Part shown: positions 37,616-46,869 of the stretch, in pieces
Numbering within the stretch: the stretch's first letter is position 1
How the letters are laid out: every line of letters begins with the position of its first letter
NCBI GenBank assembly: GCA_018241695.1
Contig: JAFEDH010000002.1
Span: 62,001 to 126,000 of the forward strand
Length of the DNA: 64,000 nucleotides
Direction: 5' to 3'
Source of the DNA: Pseudomonadota bacterium
GTDB lineage: Bacteria > Pseudomonadota > Gammaproteobacteria > Burkholderiales > Rhodocyclaceae
The notes under the pieces: generated by a model
Databases searched by the model: none
The model's input: only the letters and a program-made list of their open reading frames with translations
Told to the model about the DNA's origin: nothing
Translations under genes and position numbers: made by a program

Positions 37616-37903
37616 ATGACCAAATCCGAGCTTATTGCCCGGCTGGCGGGACGCTTTCCCCAACTGGTGGCAAAAGATGCCGACCTGACGGTGAAAGTGG
37701 TTCTCGATGCGATGTCCCTCGCCCTGGCGCGAGGGGATCGTATCGAGATTCGTGGTTTCGGCAGCTTTGCCCTCAACTACCGGCCGCCCCGCATGGGGCG
37801 GAATCCGAAGTCGGGTGAAAAGGTGCTGGTGCCGGCGAAACATGTACCGCATTTCAAGGCCGGTAAGGAACTCCGGGAACGGGTGGATCAGCCGCAGTCG
37901 TGA
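37616..37903 (+). CDS. ihfB: Integration host factor subunit beta
   Basis: 95 residues. HU/IHF family: [17 protein letters not shown] start, [21 protein letters not shown] arm with the RNP motif (quoted as [10 protein letters not shown] and [12 protein letters not shown]). Bends DNA as a heterodimer with IHF-alpha. ATG 37616 gives the usual family N-terminus; the in-frame TTG at 37604 is less likely. It follows rpsA as in E. coli. Confidence 0.95.
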   Translation: MTKSELIARLAGRFPQLVAKDADLTVKVVLDAMSLALARGDRIEIRGFGSFALNYRPPRMGRNPKSGEKVLVPAKHVPHFKAGKELRERVDQPQS

Positions 37904-37941
37904 AGGGCATGTCCCAGAGCGGTTTCCGGCAGGTAATATCG

Positions 37942-37975
37942 ACGGGCGGCATCTATGCGGATGCCGCCCGTTTTT
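37942..37975 (+). terminator. Rho-independent terminator after ihfB
   Basis: ACGGGCGGCATC (37942-37953), loop TATGCG, GATGCCGCCCGT (37960-37971), then five T. A perfect 12-bp stem. It ends 13 bases before the lapA start codon. Confidence 0.92.
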
Positions 37976-37988
37976 GTCCGGGGACACG

Positions 37989-38234
37989 ATGAAAGCCTTG
38001 ATCTGGGTATTGCGCGTTGTGGTCTTCATCGCCCTGCTGGGACTGGCGATCAAGAACAGCGCTTCCGTCGACCTGCACTTTTTCTTCGATCAGCATGTCG
38101 GGTTGCCACTTTCGCTGGCGCTCCTCGGTGCTTTTGCCGCGGGTGCGGCAGTCGGTGTAACTGCTGCTGTGGCCTCCCTGGTTCGTCAGTGGCGGGAAAT
38201 AAAAAGACTCAAGCGCGATACGAAAATGGAATGA
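37989..38234 (+). CDS. lapA: LapA-domain inner-membrane protein
   Basis: 81 residues with two hydrophobic segments (about 3-21 and 41-62) and a basic C-terminus (QWREIKRLKRD). Lipopolysaccharide assembly protein A works with LapB to regulate LpxC stability. The call rests on size, membrane pattern and adjacency to lapB. GGGG 5 bases upstream is the ribosome binding site, immediately after the terminator stem. Confidence 0.85.
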   Translation: MKALIWVLRVVVFIALLGLAIKNSASVDLHFFFDQHVGLPLSLALLGAFAAGAAVGVTAAVASLVRQWREIKRLKRDTKME

Positions 38235-38240
38235 AAAAGC

Positions 38241-39416
38241 GTGGAAATTGAACTTTGGTGGCTGCTGGCGCTGCCGGTTTTTTTTGCCCTGGGCTGGATC
38301 GCTGCACGAGTTGACATCAAGCAACTGGTGCGGGAATCCCGCGCCCTGCCGCGCTCCTATTTCCGTGGCCTGAATTTTCTGCTTAACGAACAGCCCGACA
38401 AGGCGATAGAGGCATTTCTGGAAGCGGCCCGGGTCGACACCGAAACCATTGACCTGCATTTCGCCCTGGGCAATCTGTTTCGCCGGCGCGGCGAGACGGA
38501 CCGGGCCATCCGGGTGCATCAGAACCTGGTGGACCGGGAGGGGCTGAGTGATGAACAACGCTTGCAGGCTCTGTCCGGGCTGGGGCAGGATTATCTCAAG
38601 GCCGGCCTCTTGGACCGGGCCGAAGATATTTTCCTCAAGCTGAGGAATACCACGCGTGACGAGGAGGCCCTGCGCTTCCTGCTGGAGATCTATCAGCAGG
38701 AAAAGGAGTGGTCCAAGGCCATTGCAATCGCCGAGGCGATGCCAGGCCATGCGGATCATTTGTGGCAGAAGGAAATGGCTGAGTTCTACTGTGAGCTTGC
38801 TGCCGTCGAGATGCTGCACGGTCGTCATGATGATGCACGGGGTTTGCTGGAACAGGCCCAGCAAACCCATCGCAAATGTGTGCGTGCCACCATTCTGCTG
38901 GGTGATCTTGCCTGGAGCGAGGGCGATGGAGTCCGGGCGATCGAGCACTGGAGCCGTATCGAATCCCAGAATCCGGTATATCTCGCCCTGGTGGCGGCCA
39001 AGCTGATGGAGGTTTTCCACAAACAGGGGCAGGCAGAACAGGGATTGCAGATGTTGCGAGGATTTCTCGAGCGGCACGCTTCTCTGGATCTGCTCGACGT
39101 GGTGGCGCAGACCGAACTGGAGCTGCACGGAGCCGAGCAGGCGTATCTGCTTGTGCGTCAGGAGGTACGGCGTAATCCGACGCTGCTGGGACTGGACCGA
39201 TTGCTGGAGTCCCAGTTGATGCTGGCGCCACCGGAGCGACGTGGTGATCTGGAGCTGATCAAGAACCTGATTCATGCCCATACCCGCCGGGTTGCCCGTT
39301 ATCGCTGCGACAATTGCGGTTTTAAGGCGCGCCAGTTCTACTGGCGTTGCCCGGCCTGCGGCGGTTGGGAAACCTATCCGCCAAAACGGACGGAAGAGTT
39401 CGATTTATCGCCGTGA
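38241..39416 (+). CDS. lapB: Lipopolysaccharide assembly protein LapB (TPR, rubredoxin-like)
   Basis: 391 residues. An N-terminal membrane anchor (about 4-20) precedes a long array of TPR helices (about 45-330). A C-terminal rubredoxin-type metal site follows, with CDNC and CPAC (CDNCGFKARQFYWRCPACGG shows both pairs). LapB links LPS level to LpxC degradation by FtsH. GTG start 6 bases after lapA. Its presence with lpx, hld and ugd genes in one window underlines the LPS theme. Confidence 0.93.
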   Translation: MEIELWWLLALPVFFALGWIAARVDIKQLVRESRALPRSYFRGLNFLLNEQPDKAIEAFLEAARVDTETIDLHFALGNLFRRRGETDRAIRVHQNLVDREGLSDEQRLQALSGLGQDYLKAGLLDRAEDIFLKLRNTTRDEEALRFLLEIYQQEKEWSKAIAIAEAMPGHADHLWQKEMAEFYCELAAVEMLHGRHDDARGLLEQAQQTHRKCVRATILLGDLAWSEGDGVRAIEHWSRIESQNPVYLALVAAKLMEVFHKQGQAEQGLQMLRGFLERHASLDLLDVVAQTELELHGAEQAYLLVRQEVRRNPTLLGLDRLLESQLMLAPPERRGDLELIKNLIHAHTRRVARYRCDNCGFKARQFYWRCPACGGWETYPPKRTEEFDLSP

Positions 39417-39478
39417 AGCAGGTTGTGAGTGGTAGGGTAAGGGAGCATCCCTTCCCCCGGACTATTGGAGAGTAAGCA

Positions 39479-40810
39479 ATGAAGATCACCGTTGTCGGCA
39501 CCGGATATGTGGGCCTGGTCAGTGGCACCTGCCTGGCCGATATGGGAAACGATGTTCTCTGTCTGGATGTGGATGCGGCCAAGATCCGCCTTCTCAACGA
39601 AGGGGGAATACCCATCTACGAGCCGGGGCTGGAAGCCCTGGTGCGCAAGAATGAGGCGGCTGGTCGCCTGCGCTTCACCACTGATATTGAAGCCGCCGTG
39701 GCCCACGGTACGATCCAGTTCATTGCCGTAGGCACGCCGCCGGACGAGGATGGCTCGGCCGATCTCAAATATGTGCTGGCCGCCGCGCGCAACATTGGCC
39801 GTCACATGCAGGATTACAAGGTTGTGGTGGACAAATCCACGGTACCCGTGGGTACCGCGGATAAGGTGCGTGCCGTCATCGCCGAAGAATTGTCCTCCCG
39901 TGGTGTCGCCATCGACTTCAGCGTCGTCTCGAATCCGGAGTTCCTCAAGGAAGGTGCGGCGGTCGAGGATTTCATGAAGCCGGACCGCATTGTGGTGGGC
40001 GCCGAGGATATGCGCGCCATCGAGATCATGCGCCGGCTCTATGCGCCGTTTCAGCGCAATCACGAACGTCTGATCATGATGGACGTGCGCTCTGCCGAAC
40101 TGACCAAATATGCGGCCAATGCGATGCTGGCGACCCGCATCAGCTTCATGAACGAACTGGCCAACCTGGCCGAGAAGTTGGGCGCCGATATCGAGAGCGT
40201 GCGTCACGGCATTGGTTCGGATCCCCGCATCGGTTACCACTTCCTCTATCCCGGCTGCGGCTATGGAGGGTCCTGCTTTCCCAAGGATGTCCAGGCGCTG
40301 GAGCGCACCGCCCGTGAAGCCGGGCAGGAATTGCAGATTCTGCGTGCCGTCGAGGGGGCCAATGAAGTGCAGAAGACGGTGCTGACCGAAAAGATCGTCA
40401 AGCGGTTTGGCACCGACCTCTCCGGAATGACCTTCGCCCTGTGGGGCCTGGCCTTCAAGCCCAATACCGACGACATGCGCGAGGCCCCCAGCCGCGTGCT
40501 GATCGGTGATCTGCTGGCCCACGGCGCCAGGGTCCGGGCCTATGATCCGGTCGCGATCGATGAGGCACAGCGCATCTTTACCGGGCCCGAGCATGCTGAT
40601 CGCCTGAGTTATGCAGAAAATCCCATGGCGGCCCTGGAAGGGGCCGATGCCCTGGCGATCGTGACCGAATGGAAGGAGTTCCGTGCGCCCGATTTCGATA
40701 CGATCCGGGCCCGGCTCAGATACCCGGTGATTTTCGATGGGCGCAATCTCTACGAGCCCTCACAGCCGCGCGATGCGGGCATCGAGTATTTCGCCATCGG
40801 GCGGAAATGA
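39479..40810 (+). CDS. ugd: UDP-glucose 6-dehydrogenase
   Basis: 443 residues. Two-step NAD-dependent oxidation of UDP-glucose to UDP-glucuronate. N-terminal [40 protein letters not shown] and the catalytic Cys in [13 protein letters not shown] (about residue 265). GGAG lies 8 bases before ATG 39479. The product feeds capsule, exopolysaccharide or LPS sugars. Overlaps the heptose kinase gene by ATGA. Confidence 0.95.
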   Translation: MKITVVGTGYVGLVSGTCLADMGNDVLCLDVDAAKIRLLNEGGIPIYEPGLEALVRKNEAAGRLRFTTDIEAAVAHGTIQFIAVGTPPDEDGSADLKYVLAAARNIGRHMQDYKVVVDKSTVPVGTADKVRAVIAEELSSRGVAIDFSVVSNPEFLKEGAAVEDFMKPDRIVVGAEDMRAIEIMRRLYAPFQRNHERLIMMDVRSAELTKYAANAMLATRISFMNELANLAEKLGADIESVRHGIGSDPRIGYHFLYPGCGYGGSCFPKDVQALERTAREAGQELQILRAVEGANEVQKTVLTEKIVKRFGTDLSGMTFALWGLAFKPNTDDMREAPSRVLIGDLLAHGARVRAYDPVAIDEAQRIFTGPEHADRLSYAENPMAALEGADALAIVTEWKEFRAPDFDTIRARLRYPVIFDGRNLYEPSQPRDAGIEYFAIGRK

Positions 40811-41763
40811 GCACCCCCCCTTCAGCCACTGACATGAATATTCCCGACACCACACAAGCCCGCATCCTTATTGTCGGTGATGTGATGCTTGATCGTTACT
40901 GGTTCGGTGACGTGGCGCGCATTTCTCCCGAGGCGCCCGTGGCGGTGGCCAAGATCGAGCGTACCGAGGACCGGCCCGGTGGCGCCGGGAATGTGGCGCG
41001 TAACTGTGCGGCGCTGGGGGCGCGTACCGGACTGCTGTCGGTGGTGGGCGCGGATGAGCCGGGGCAGGCCCTGGCCCGGCTGCTCCTGGCTGCCGGCATC
41101 GATGCGGGATTGCACGAGGACGCCCAGCTCAGCACCACGGTCAAATTGCGTGTAGTGGCCCGGCAGCAGCAACTGTTGCGCATCGATTTCGAAAATGCGC
41201 CCGACCATGAAGTGCTCAAGGCCAAGCTGGCCGAGTTCAAGCAGCGGCTTGCGGATTGCGATGTGGTCATTCTCTCGGACTATGGCAAGGGCGGGCTGAC
41301 CCATATCACCGAAATGATCCGTCTGGCCCGGCAGCAGGGCAAGCCGGTGCTGGTCGATCCAAAAGGGGATGATTACAGCCGTTATGCCGGGGCTTCGGTC
41401 ATTACGCCCAATCGCACCGAGCTGCGTGATGTGGTCGGTCGCTGGTCTTCGGAAGCCGAACTGGCCGCCAAGGCCCAGCAGCTGCGTAGCGATCTGGGCC
41501 TGGAAGCGGTGCTGCTGACACGTTCGGAAGAAGGCATGACCCTCTATACCGATGCGGGGGCAAGTCATGAGGCTGCCCTGGCACGGGAGGTATTCGATGT
41601 TTCAGGTGCAGGCGACACGGTGATCGCGACCCTGGCGGTCATGCTGGCCAGTGGCTGCACCCTGGTCGAGGCCATGGAGATTGCCAACCGGGCTGCCGGG
41701 ATCGTCGTTGCCAAACTGGGTACGGCGACCTGTACCCTGGCCGAGTTGCGCGCGCAACAATAG
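40807..41763 (+). CDS. rfaE1: D-glycero-beta-D-manno-heptose-7-phosphate kinase (HldE kinase domain only)
   Basis: 318 residues, PfkB-family sugar kinase: [41 protein letters not shown] and the catalytic [14 protein letters not shown]. Adds the 1-phosphate to heptose-7-phosphate for LPS inner core. The adenylyltransferase half found in E. coli HldE is absent, so a separate enzyme must exist elsewhere, as is common in Betaproteobacteria. ATG 40807 overlaps the ugd stop. Confidence 0.92.
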   Translation: MSTPPSATDMNIPDTTQARILIVGDVMLDRYWFGDVARISPEAPVAVAKIERTEDRPGGAGNVARNCAALGARTGLLSVVGADEPGQALARLLLAAGIDAGLHEDAQLSTTVKLRVVARQQQLLRIDFENAPDHEVLKAKLAEFKQRLADCDVVILSDYGKGGLTHITEMIRLARQQGKPVLVDPKGDDYSRYAGASVITPNRTELRDVVGRWSSEAELAAKAQQLRSDLGLEAVLLTRSEEGMTLYTDAGASHEAALAREVFDVSGAGDTVIATLAVMLASGCTLVEAMEIANRAAGIVVAKLGTATCTLAELRAQQ

Positions 41764-41809
41764 GAAAGACAGGGAAACACAGCCGGATAACAATATCAGG
41801 ACAAACACT

Positions 41810-42799
41810 ATGTATTTCGTTGTAACCGGCGCCGCCGGATTTATCGGTTCCAACCTGGTCAGGGCGCTCAATGACCGAGGCATCGACAACGTCATCGCCG
41901 TGGATAATCTGCAGAAGGCCGACAAGTTCAGGAATCTGGTGGACTGCGAGATTGCCGACTACCTGGACAAGCAGGAGTTTCTGCGCCTGCTCGAGGAAGG
42001 TTATTTCGATGGAGCGCTCGAGGCGGTGCTGCACCAGGGGGCCTGTTCGGACACCATGGAGACCGATGGCCGCTACATGATGGAGAACAACTACCGTTAC
42101 TCTCTGTCCCTGCTGGATTATTGTCTGGATCAGGAGGTGCCGTACCTCTATGCGTCTTCAGCAGCAGTGTATGGGGGCGGTCGAGTATTCCGCGAGGAGC
42201 GGTCCTTCGAGGCGCCACTCAATGTGTATGGTTACTCCAAATTCCTTTTCGACCAGGTGGTACGCCGCCGGTTGCCTGAGGCGAATTCTCCGGTCACGGG
42301 CTTTCGGTACTTCAATGTCTATGGCCCCCGGGAAAGTCACAAAGGGCGCATGGCTTCCGTGGCCTTTCACAATTTCAACCAGTACCGGGCCGAGGGCAGG
42401 GTGAAGCTGTTCGCAGGCCACGATGGCTATGGCAATGGCGAGCAGAGCCGCGATTTCGTGTATGTGGGTGACGTGGTCAAGGTGAATCTGCATTTCCTCG
42501 ATAGCGGTGTCTCGGGCATCTACAATCTGGGTACGGGTCGCGCCCAGCCGTTCAACGATGTGGCGGTGGCGACCGTGAATGCCTGTCGTAAAAAGGAGGG
42601 AAAGCCGGAGCTTTCGCTTCCCGAACTGGTGCATCAGGGATTGCTGGAATACATCCCTTTCCCCGATGCGCTCAAAGGCAAGTATCAGAGTTTCACCCAG
42701 TCCGACGTTTCCGGCCTGCGGGCAGCAGGTTATGTGGAACCCTTCTCCACCGTGCAGGAAGGCGTCGGTGAATATGTGGAGCGTCTTCTCGCGCAATGA
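41810..42799 (+). CDS. hldD: ADP-L-glycero-D-manno-heptose-6-epimerase
   Basis: 329 residues. Extended [21 protein letters not shown] at 7-24, [22 protein letters not shown] and catalytic [10 protein letters not shown]. Inverts C6 of ADP-heptose, the last step of LPS heptose supply. ATG 41810 gives the standard [14 protein letters not shown]-terminus. Directly downstream of the heptose kinase and overlapping cysM by ATGA. Confidence 0.95.
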   Translation: MYFVVTGAAGFIGSNLVRALNDRGIDNVIAVDNLQKADKFRNLVDCEIADYLDKQEFLRLLEEGYFDGALEAVLHQGACSDTMETDGRYMMENNYRYSLSLLDYCLDQEVPYLYASSAAVYGGGRVFREERSFEAPLNVYGYSKFLFDQVVRRRLPEANSPVTGFRYFNVYGPRESHKGRMASVAFHNFNQYRAEGRVKLFAGHDGYGNGEQSRDFVYVGDVVKVNLHFLDSGVSGIYNLGTGRAQPFNDVAVATVNACRKKEGKPELSLPELVHQGLLEYIPFPDALKGKYQSFTQSDVSGLRAAGYVEPFSTVQEGVGEYVERLLAQ

Positions 42800-43698
42800 A
42801 AACCCGGACCCTGGAAAATTTTGTCGGCAATACCCCCCTGGTGCGGCTGCAGCGTGTGCCAGGGGAAGAGAATCGCCGTCGTAACAATGTCATCCTGGCC
42901 AAACTCGAAGGCCACAATCCGGCTGGCTCGGTGAAGGATCGGCCTGCCCTCTCCATGGTTCTCCACGCCGAGGCACGAGGCGAGATCAAGCCAGGCGACA
43001 CCCTGATCGAAGCCACTTCGGGCAATACCGGCATTGCCCTGGCCATGGTGGCGGCCATGCGTGGCTATCGCATGATTCTGGTCATGCCGGAGAACCAGAG
43101 CCAGGAACGCTGCCAGACGATGCGCGCCTATGGGGCCGAACTGGTGCTCACCTCCAGAACCGGTGGCATGGAAGCCGCGCGGGATCTGGCCGGACGCATG
43201 GTGCAGGAAGGCCGCGGCACCATGCTCGACCAGTTTTCAAATCCCGATAACCCCCTGGCCCACTACGAGGGAACAGGCCCCGAGATCTGGCGGGACACGG
43301 CGGGCCGCATCACGCATTTTGTATCCAGTATGGGCACCACGGGCACCATCATGGGCTGCTCCCGCTACTTCAAGGAACAGAGTGCGGCCATCCGGATCAT
43401 CGGTTGCGAACCTGAAGAGGGCTCGCAAATTCCTGGTATCCGCAAATGGCCGGCGGCCTACCTGCCGCGCATCTACGATCCTGGTCGCGTGGACCGTATC
43501 GAACCGGTCAGCCAGGCCGAGGCCGAAGCCATGACGCACCGTCTGGCCGCCGAGGAAGGCATCTTTGCCGGGATTTCTTCCGGCGGCGCCCTGCACGTGG
43601 CCCTGCGTATCGCGGCCACCGTGGAGGATGCGGTGATCGTGACCATCGTATGCGATCGGGGTGACCGGTATCTGTCGACGGGTGTGTTTCCGGCGTAG
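42796..43698 (+). CDS. cysM: Cysteine synthase B
   Basis: 300 residues. PLP-dependent beta-replacement enzyme making cysteine from O-acetylserine and sulfide or thiosulfate. PLP lysine in [13 protein letters not shown] (about 47), [27 protein letters not shown] and the CysM-type C-terminus [13 protein letters not shown]. Length and ending favour CysM over CysK. Coupled to hldD by ATGA; the following 135 bases hold no clear signal. Confidence 0.93.
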   Translation: MKTRTLENFVGNTPLVRLQRVPGEENRRRNNVILAKLEGHNPAGSVKDRPALSMVLHAEARGEIKPGDTLIEATSGNTGIALAMVAAMRGYRMILVMPENQSQERCQTMRAYGAELVLTSRTGGMEAARDLAGRMVQEGRGTMLDQFSNPDNPLAHYEGTGPEIWRDTAGRITHFVSSMGTTGTIMGCSRYFKEQSAAIRIIGCEPEEGSQIPGIRKWPAAYLPRIYDPGRVDRIEPVSQAEAEAMTHRLAAEEGIFAGISSGGALHVALRIAATVEDAVIVTIVCDRGDRYLSTGVFPA

Positions 43699-43833
43699 GG
43701 TCGGGGTGACTCGACTTGTGGATACGCCCCTTCCCGGCCTCCCCTTCGCGGGTGTGGGCGGTGGAGTGCTGTACTCGCGGCGTCGGCGCGGCTCTGTGGA
43801 TGCCTTGAAGAAAATTATGATGGTGGGAAGCGC

Positions 43834-44631
43834 ATGACCCCGGTTCTTGTTTTCGATATCGAAACCATTCCCGATGTGGCGGGGCTGCGAACCTTGCATG
43901 ACCTGCCGGCAGATATGTCCGATGTCGATGTGGCGGAGCTGGCTTTCCAGAAACAGCGGGTGAAGAACGGTAGTGAATTTCTGCCACATTATCTGCAGCG
44001 GGTGACAGTGATTTCCTTTGTCCTGCGCAGTGATGAAGGCTTCAAGGTGGTTTCCCTGGCCGAGCCCCGGCTGTCCGAGGCCGAGATCGTGCAGATGTTT
44101 TTCAAGGGCATCGAAAAATACACGCCCCAGCTGGTGTCGTGGAACGGCGGCGGCTTCGATCTGCCGGTGCTGCACTACCGCAGCCTGGTGCATGGAGTTG
44201 TCGCTCCGCGTTATTGGGAAACCGGTGAGAACGGCAGTCACGATGGCCGTGATTTCAAATGGAACAACTATCTCAATCGCTATCATGCCCGCCATCTGGA
44301 TTTGATGGATCTCCTCGCGCTTTATCAACCCCGTGCCAATGCACCCCTGGACGATCTGGCGAAGCTCATGGGTTTCCCGGGCAAACTGGGGATGGATGGG
44401 TCGGCGGTCTGGAAGGGCTGGCTGGATGGCCGCATCGATGACATCCGCGATTATTGCGAGACTGATGTAGTGAATACCTATCTCGTCTATCTTCGCTTCC
44501 AGAAGATGCGGGGCCAACTGAGTGCGGCAGAGCACGATGACGAGGTGGCTTTGGTCCGCAGCCAGCTTGCCGCCATGAAGGCACCCCACTGGCAACAGTT
44601 TCTCGCCGCGTGGGGCGCGGCCGGAAACTGA
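43834..44631 (+). CDS. PolB-like predicted 3'-5' exonuclease (DEDDy family)
   Basis: 265 residues. The three exonuclease motifs are visible: VFDIETIPD (D8, E10), SWNGGGFDLPVLHYR (Asp near 110) and RDYCETDVVNTYLVYLRF with Tyr and Asp (about 208-213). Resembles the predicted 3'-5' exonuclease related to DNA polymerase B (PF10108-like). Substrate unknown. Fifteen bases upstream of the next small gene. Confidence 0.85.
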   Translation: MTPVLVFDIETIPDVAGLRTLHDLPADMSDVDVAELAFQKQRVKNGSEFLPHYLQRVTVISFVLRSDEGFKVVSLAEPRLSEAEIVQMFFKGIEKYTPQLVSWNGGGFDLPVLHYRSLVHGVVAPRYWETGENGSHDGRDFKWNNYLNRYHARHLDLMDLLALYQPRANAPLDDLAKLMGFPGKLGMDGSAVWKGWLDGRIDDIRDYCETDVVNTYLVYLRFQKMRGQLSAAEHDDEVALVRSQLAAMKAPHWQQFLAAWGAAGN

Positions 44632-44645
44632 TCCGGTGATCTGGA

Positions 44646-45002
44646 ATGCCGAGCGTCCTGTCCTCCAACCTGTGTTTTCCATTTCTTCCCGGCCTCTGGC
44701 CCGGTCCGGAGTTTGCTCCTGCGTTCAAGGAGGCAATCGAGTCGCTGGGCAGCGGCGCCGATAATCCGCTACTGACGGCGCTGGGTGGAGGTTTCTATCC
44801 GGCGGATACGCCGCTGACGGTCTCCCTCCTGGAAGTCGAGGAACAAGCCGAACTGCTCGTGATCCGGGTTGGCGTGTTTTATGAAGTGCTGCTGGCCGGC
44901 TGTGCCTGCGGTGATGAACCCCAGGCACAGTCCCGCTACGACGAGATCGAGGCCCGGCTGAACCGTGCTGACGGTACCCTGATGTTGCGCGCCAGTGTCT
45001 GA
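44646..45002 (+). CDS. Hypothetical protein, small, unknown family
   Basis: 118 residues. I do not recognise it. A hydrophobic C-C-containing stretch (VGVFYEVLLAGCACGDEP, about 75-92) stands out, and the codon use resembles its neighbours. It lies 15 bases after the exonuclease gene and in the same direction, so co-transcription is likely. No signal peptide or clear domain. Confidence 0.6.
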   Translation: MPSVLSSNLCFPFLPGLWPGPEFAPAFKEAIESLGSGADNPLLTALGGGFYPADTPLTVSLLEVEEQAELLVIRVGVFYEVLLAGCACGDEPQAQSRYDEIEARLNRADGTLMLRASV

Positions 45003-45026
45003 CGTGGCTGCACCGTTGGGGGTGGC

Positions 45027-46745
45027 TCAGCGGGAGTAGATGGTGGTACCACCCACCACGGTCCGCATCACCTGCATATCACGCAGGTCTTTCGCGCTGC
45101 GCGGGTCTTCGCTCAATACCACCAGATCCGCCAGTTTCCCGGGCTCGATCGAGCCGATCTGTGCTTCGCGGTGGATCTGCCATGCCGCATCCGCCGTCAT
45201 GGCGCGCAGGGCTTCCATGACTGTCAGCCCTTGCTCGGGGCCGATGGGGCGGCCGCTGCTGGAGAGCCGGTTGACCGTGGACCACCAGAGCAGGCGGGGA
45301 TTCATGGGAACCACCGGGGTATCGAGATGGACGCTGAAGCGGAGCCCCGCATTCTTGGCCCAGCGGGTGGGGCTGATGTTCCGGGCACGCTCCGGGCCAA
45401 GGAAAATATCCCGGTGACGATCCCCCCAATAATAGGTGTGGGCGGAAAAGAAGCTGGGGGTCACGCTCAGGGCAGACATGCGTTCGATCTGATCGAGCCG
45501 GCTCATCTGGGCATGGACCAGGATGTGGCGGATATCGGGCAGAGGGTGATCCTTCTGGGCTGCGGCGATGGCATCGAGTACCTCGTCAATGGCAGCATCA
45601 CCATTGCTGTGCAGGGCCAGTTGGAAGCCCGCATCGTGATAGCGTTTGACCCAGGCGCGCAGCTCTTCCGGCGGCATGGTGGGGAAGCCCCGGTAGTCCT
45701 TGTCGCCATGGTAAGGCTGGTGATAGGGGTGGCCCAGGTAACCGGTGTAGCCCTGGATGCTGCCGTCAGTGAAAAACTTGATGGGACCGACAGAAATGCG
45801 GTCGGTTTCCAGGTCCGCCCGCTTCACCTTGCCTTCCAGAAGGTTGCGACCCAGTTCGTTCCACAAGGGCCAGATTTCCAGGCGCATGGGAATCAGATGA
45901 GTCTGGCTGGCGAGTGTCAGCGCCTTCAGGGTCCGGCTGTCGGTGGCGCCGTTCTGGGCCGTGGTGACGCCCTGCGTGGCGTAGTCGGCGGAAGCCTGGC
46001 GCACCATCTTGAGAAAGTCCAGGGCACCGAAATTCATCGCCAGTTTCTGTACGGCGGTTCCCGCGTTCTCCTGTAGCAAACCGGTCGGTTCGCCTTGGCT
46101 GTCATGAACGATGATCCCGCCCGGGGGATTTGGTGTATTGCGGTTGATTCCGGCCAGTTTCAGGCCGAGGGAATTGACGACACCCATATGGCCCGAGATA
46201 TGGAAGACATAGATCGGATGATCGGTGGAGACGGCATCCAGATCCTGGCGTGTAGGGTGGCGCCTTTCCTGGATCAGGGAGTCATCGTAACCAAAGCCGA
46301 ACAGCCACTGGCCTTTGGGCAGGGTGGCGACCCGATCCCTGAGGCGGGCCTGGAGCTCCGCCAGCGAGGTCAGTGTGCCGATGGGCGGGCTGTTCAGATC
46401 CACGCCGACTGCTGCAAGTCCTGAAGAAGGGAAGTGGCTGTGGGCATCGATGAAGCCGGGGATCAGGGTGCGCCCTTTCAGGTCGTGCACTTCCGCGCCC
46501 TGGCCGTAGCGCTGGAGCAGATCATCGCTATCGCCCACGGCGACGATGTGGTCTCCTTCGATGGCCACGGCGCTCGCCACCCGGTCGTTTGCATCCACCG
46601 TCAGCACCACGCCATGCACGAAGAGTTGCCGGGCTGGTGGGGGTGGCAATGCTTGCCGCCAGACGACATAGATGACCAGCGCACCGAGAACCGATGCGGC
46701 CAGGAGAATGAGCAGAACCGTGCGAAATCTTTGCAGGAGTTTCAT
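45027..46745 (-). CDS. YtcJ-like metal-dependent amidohydrolase, membrane-anchored
   Basis: 572 residues. The N-terminal hydrophobic segment (about 10-30, VLLILLAASVLGALVIYVV) is an anchor or uncleaved signal, placing the enzyme in the periplasm. The amidohydrolase_3 pattern follows: IPGFIDAHSHFPSSGL, KFFTDGSIQGYTG, LALHSNGDAAIDEVLDA, HILVHAQMS and a terminal IEPGKLADLVVL. Substrate unknown. ATG 46745 starts the hydrophobic segment; earlier in-frame codons overlap the upstream intergenic region. Confidence 0.86.
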   Translation of the reverse strand: MKLLQRFRTVLLILLAASVLGALVIYVVWRQALPPPPARQLFVHGVVLTVDANDRVASAVAIEGDHIVAVGDSDDLLQRYGQGAEVHDLKGRTLIPGFIDAHSHFPSSGLAAVGVDLNSPPIGTLTSLAELQARLRDRVATLPKGQWLFGFGYDDSLIQERRHPTRQDLDAVSTDHPIYVFHISGHMGVVNSLGLKLAGINRNTPNPPGGIIVHDSQGEPTGLLQENAGTAVQKLAMNFGALDFLKMVRQASADYATQGVTTAQNGATDSRTLKALTLASQTHLIPMRLEIWPLWNELGRNLLEGKVKRADLETDRISVGPIKFFTDGSIQGYTGYLGHPYHQPYHGDKDYRGFPTMPPEELRAWVKRYHDAGFQLALHSNGDAAIDEVLDAIAAAQKDHPLPDIRHILVHAQMSRLDQIERMSALSVTPSFFSAHTYYWGDRHRDIFLGPERARNISPTRWAKNAGLRFSVHLDTPVVPMNPRLLWWSTVNRLSSSGRPIGPEQGLTVMEALRAMTADAAWQIHREAQIGSIEPGKLADLVVLSEDPRSAKDLRDMQVMRTVVGGTTIYSR

Positions 46746-46869
46746 GTTTGATGACCGGCTGGTCGCCGGAGAAATACATAACCGGCACAAGTGTATTGCG
46801 GAGGAACGAGCTTGTGGATTCGTATTTCCGTCAGAGCGCCGCCCACTTCCCGGCCCCGGTTCGGGCAGA

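Noticed and set aside
35629..37776. Minus-strand open frame of 715 codons
   Set aside because: Antisense to rpsA and part of cmk and ihfB; translation mirrors the S1 repeats and has no family signature.
39439..39453. Hairpin AAGGGA/TCCCTT between lapB and ugd as a terminator
   Set aside because: Six-bp stem followed by C rather than T; not enough to call.
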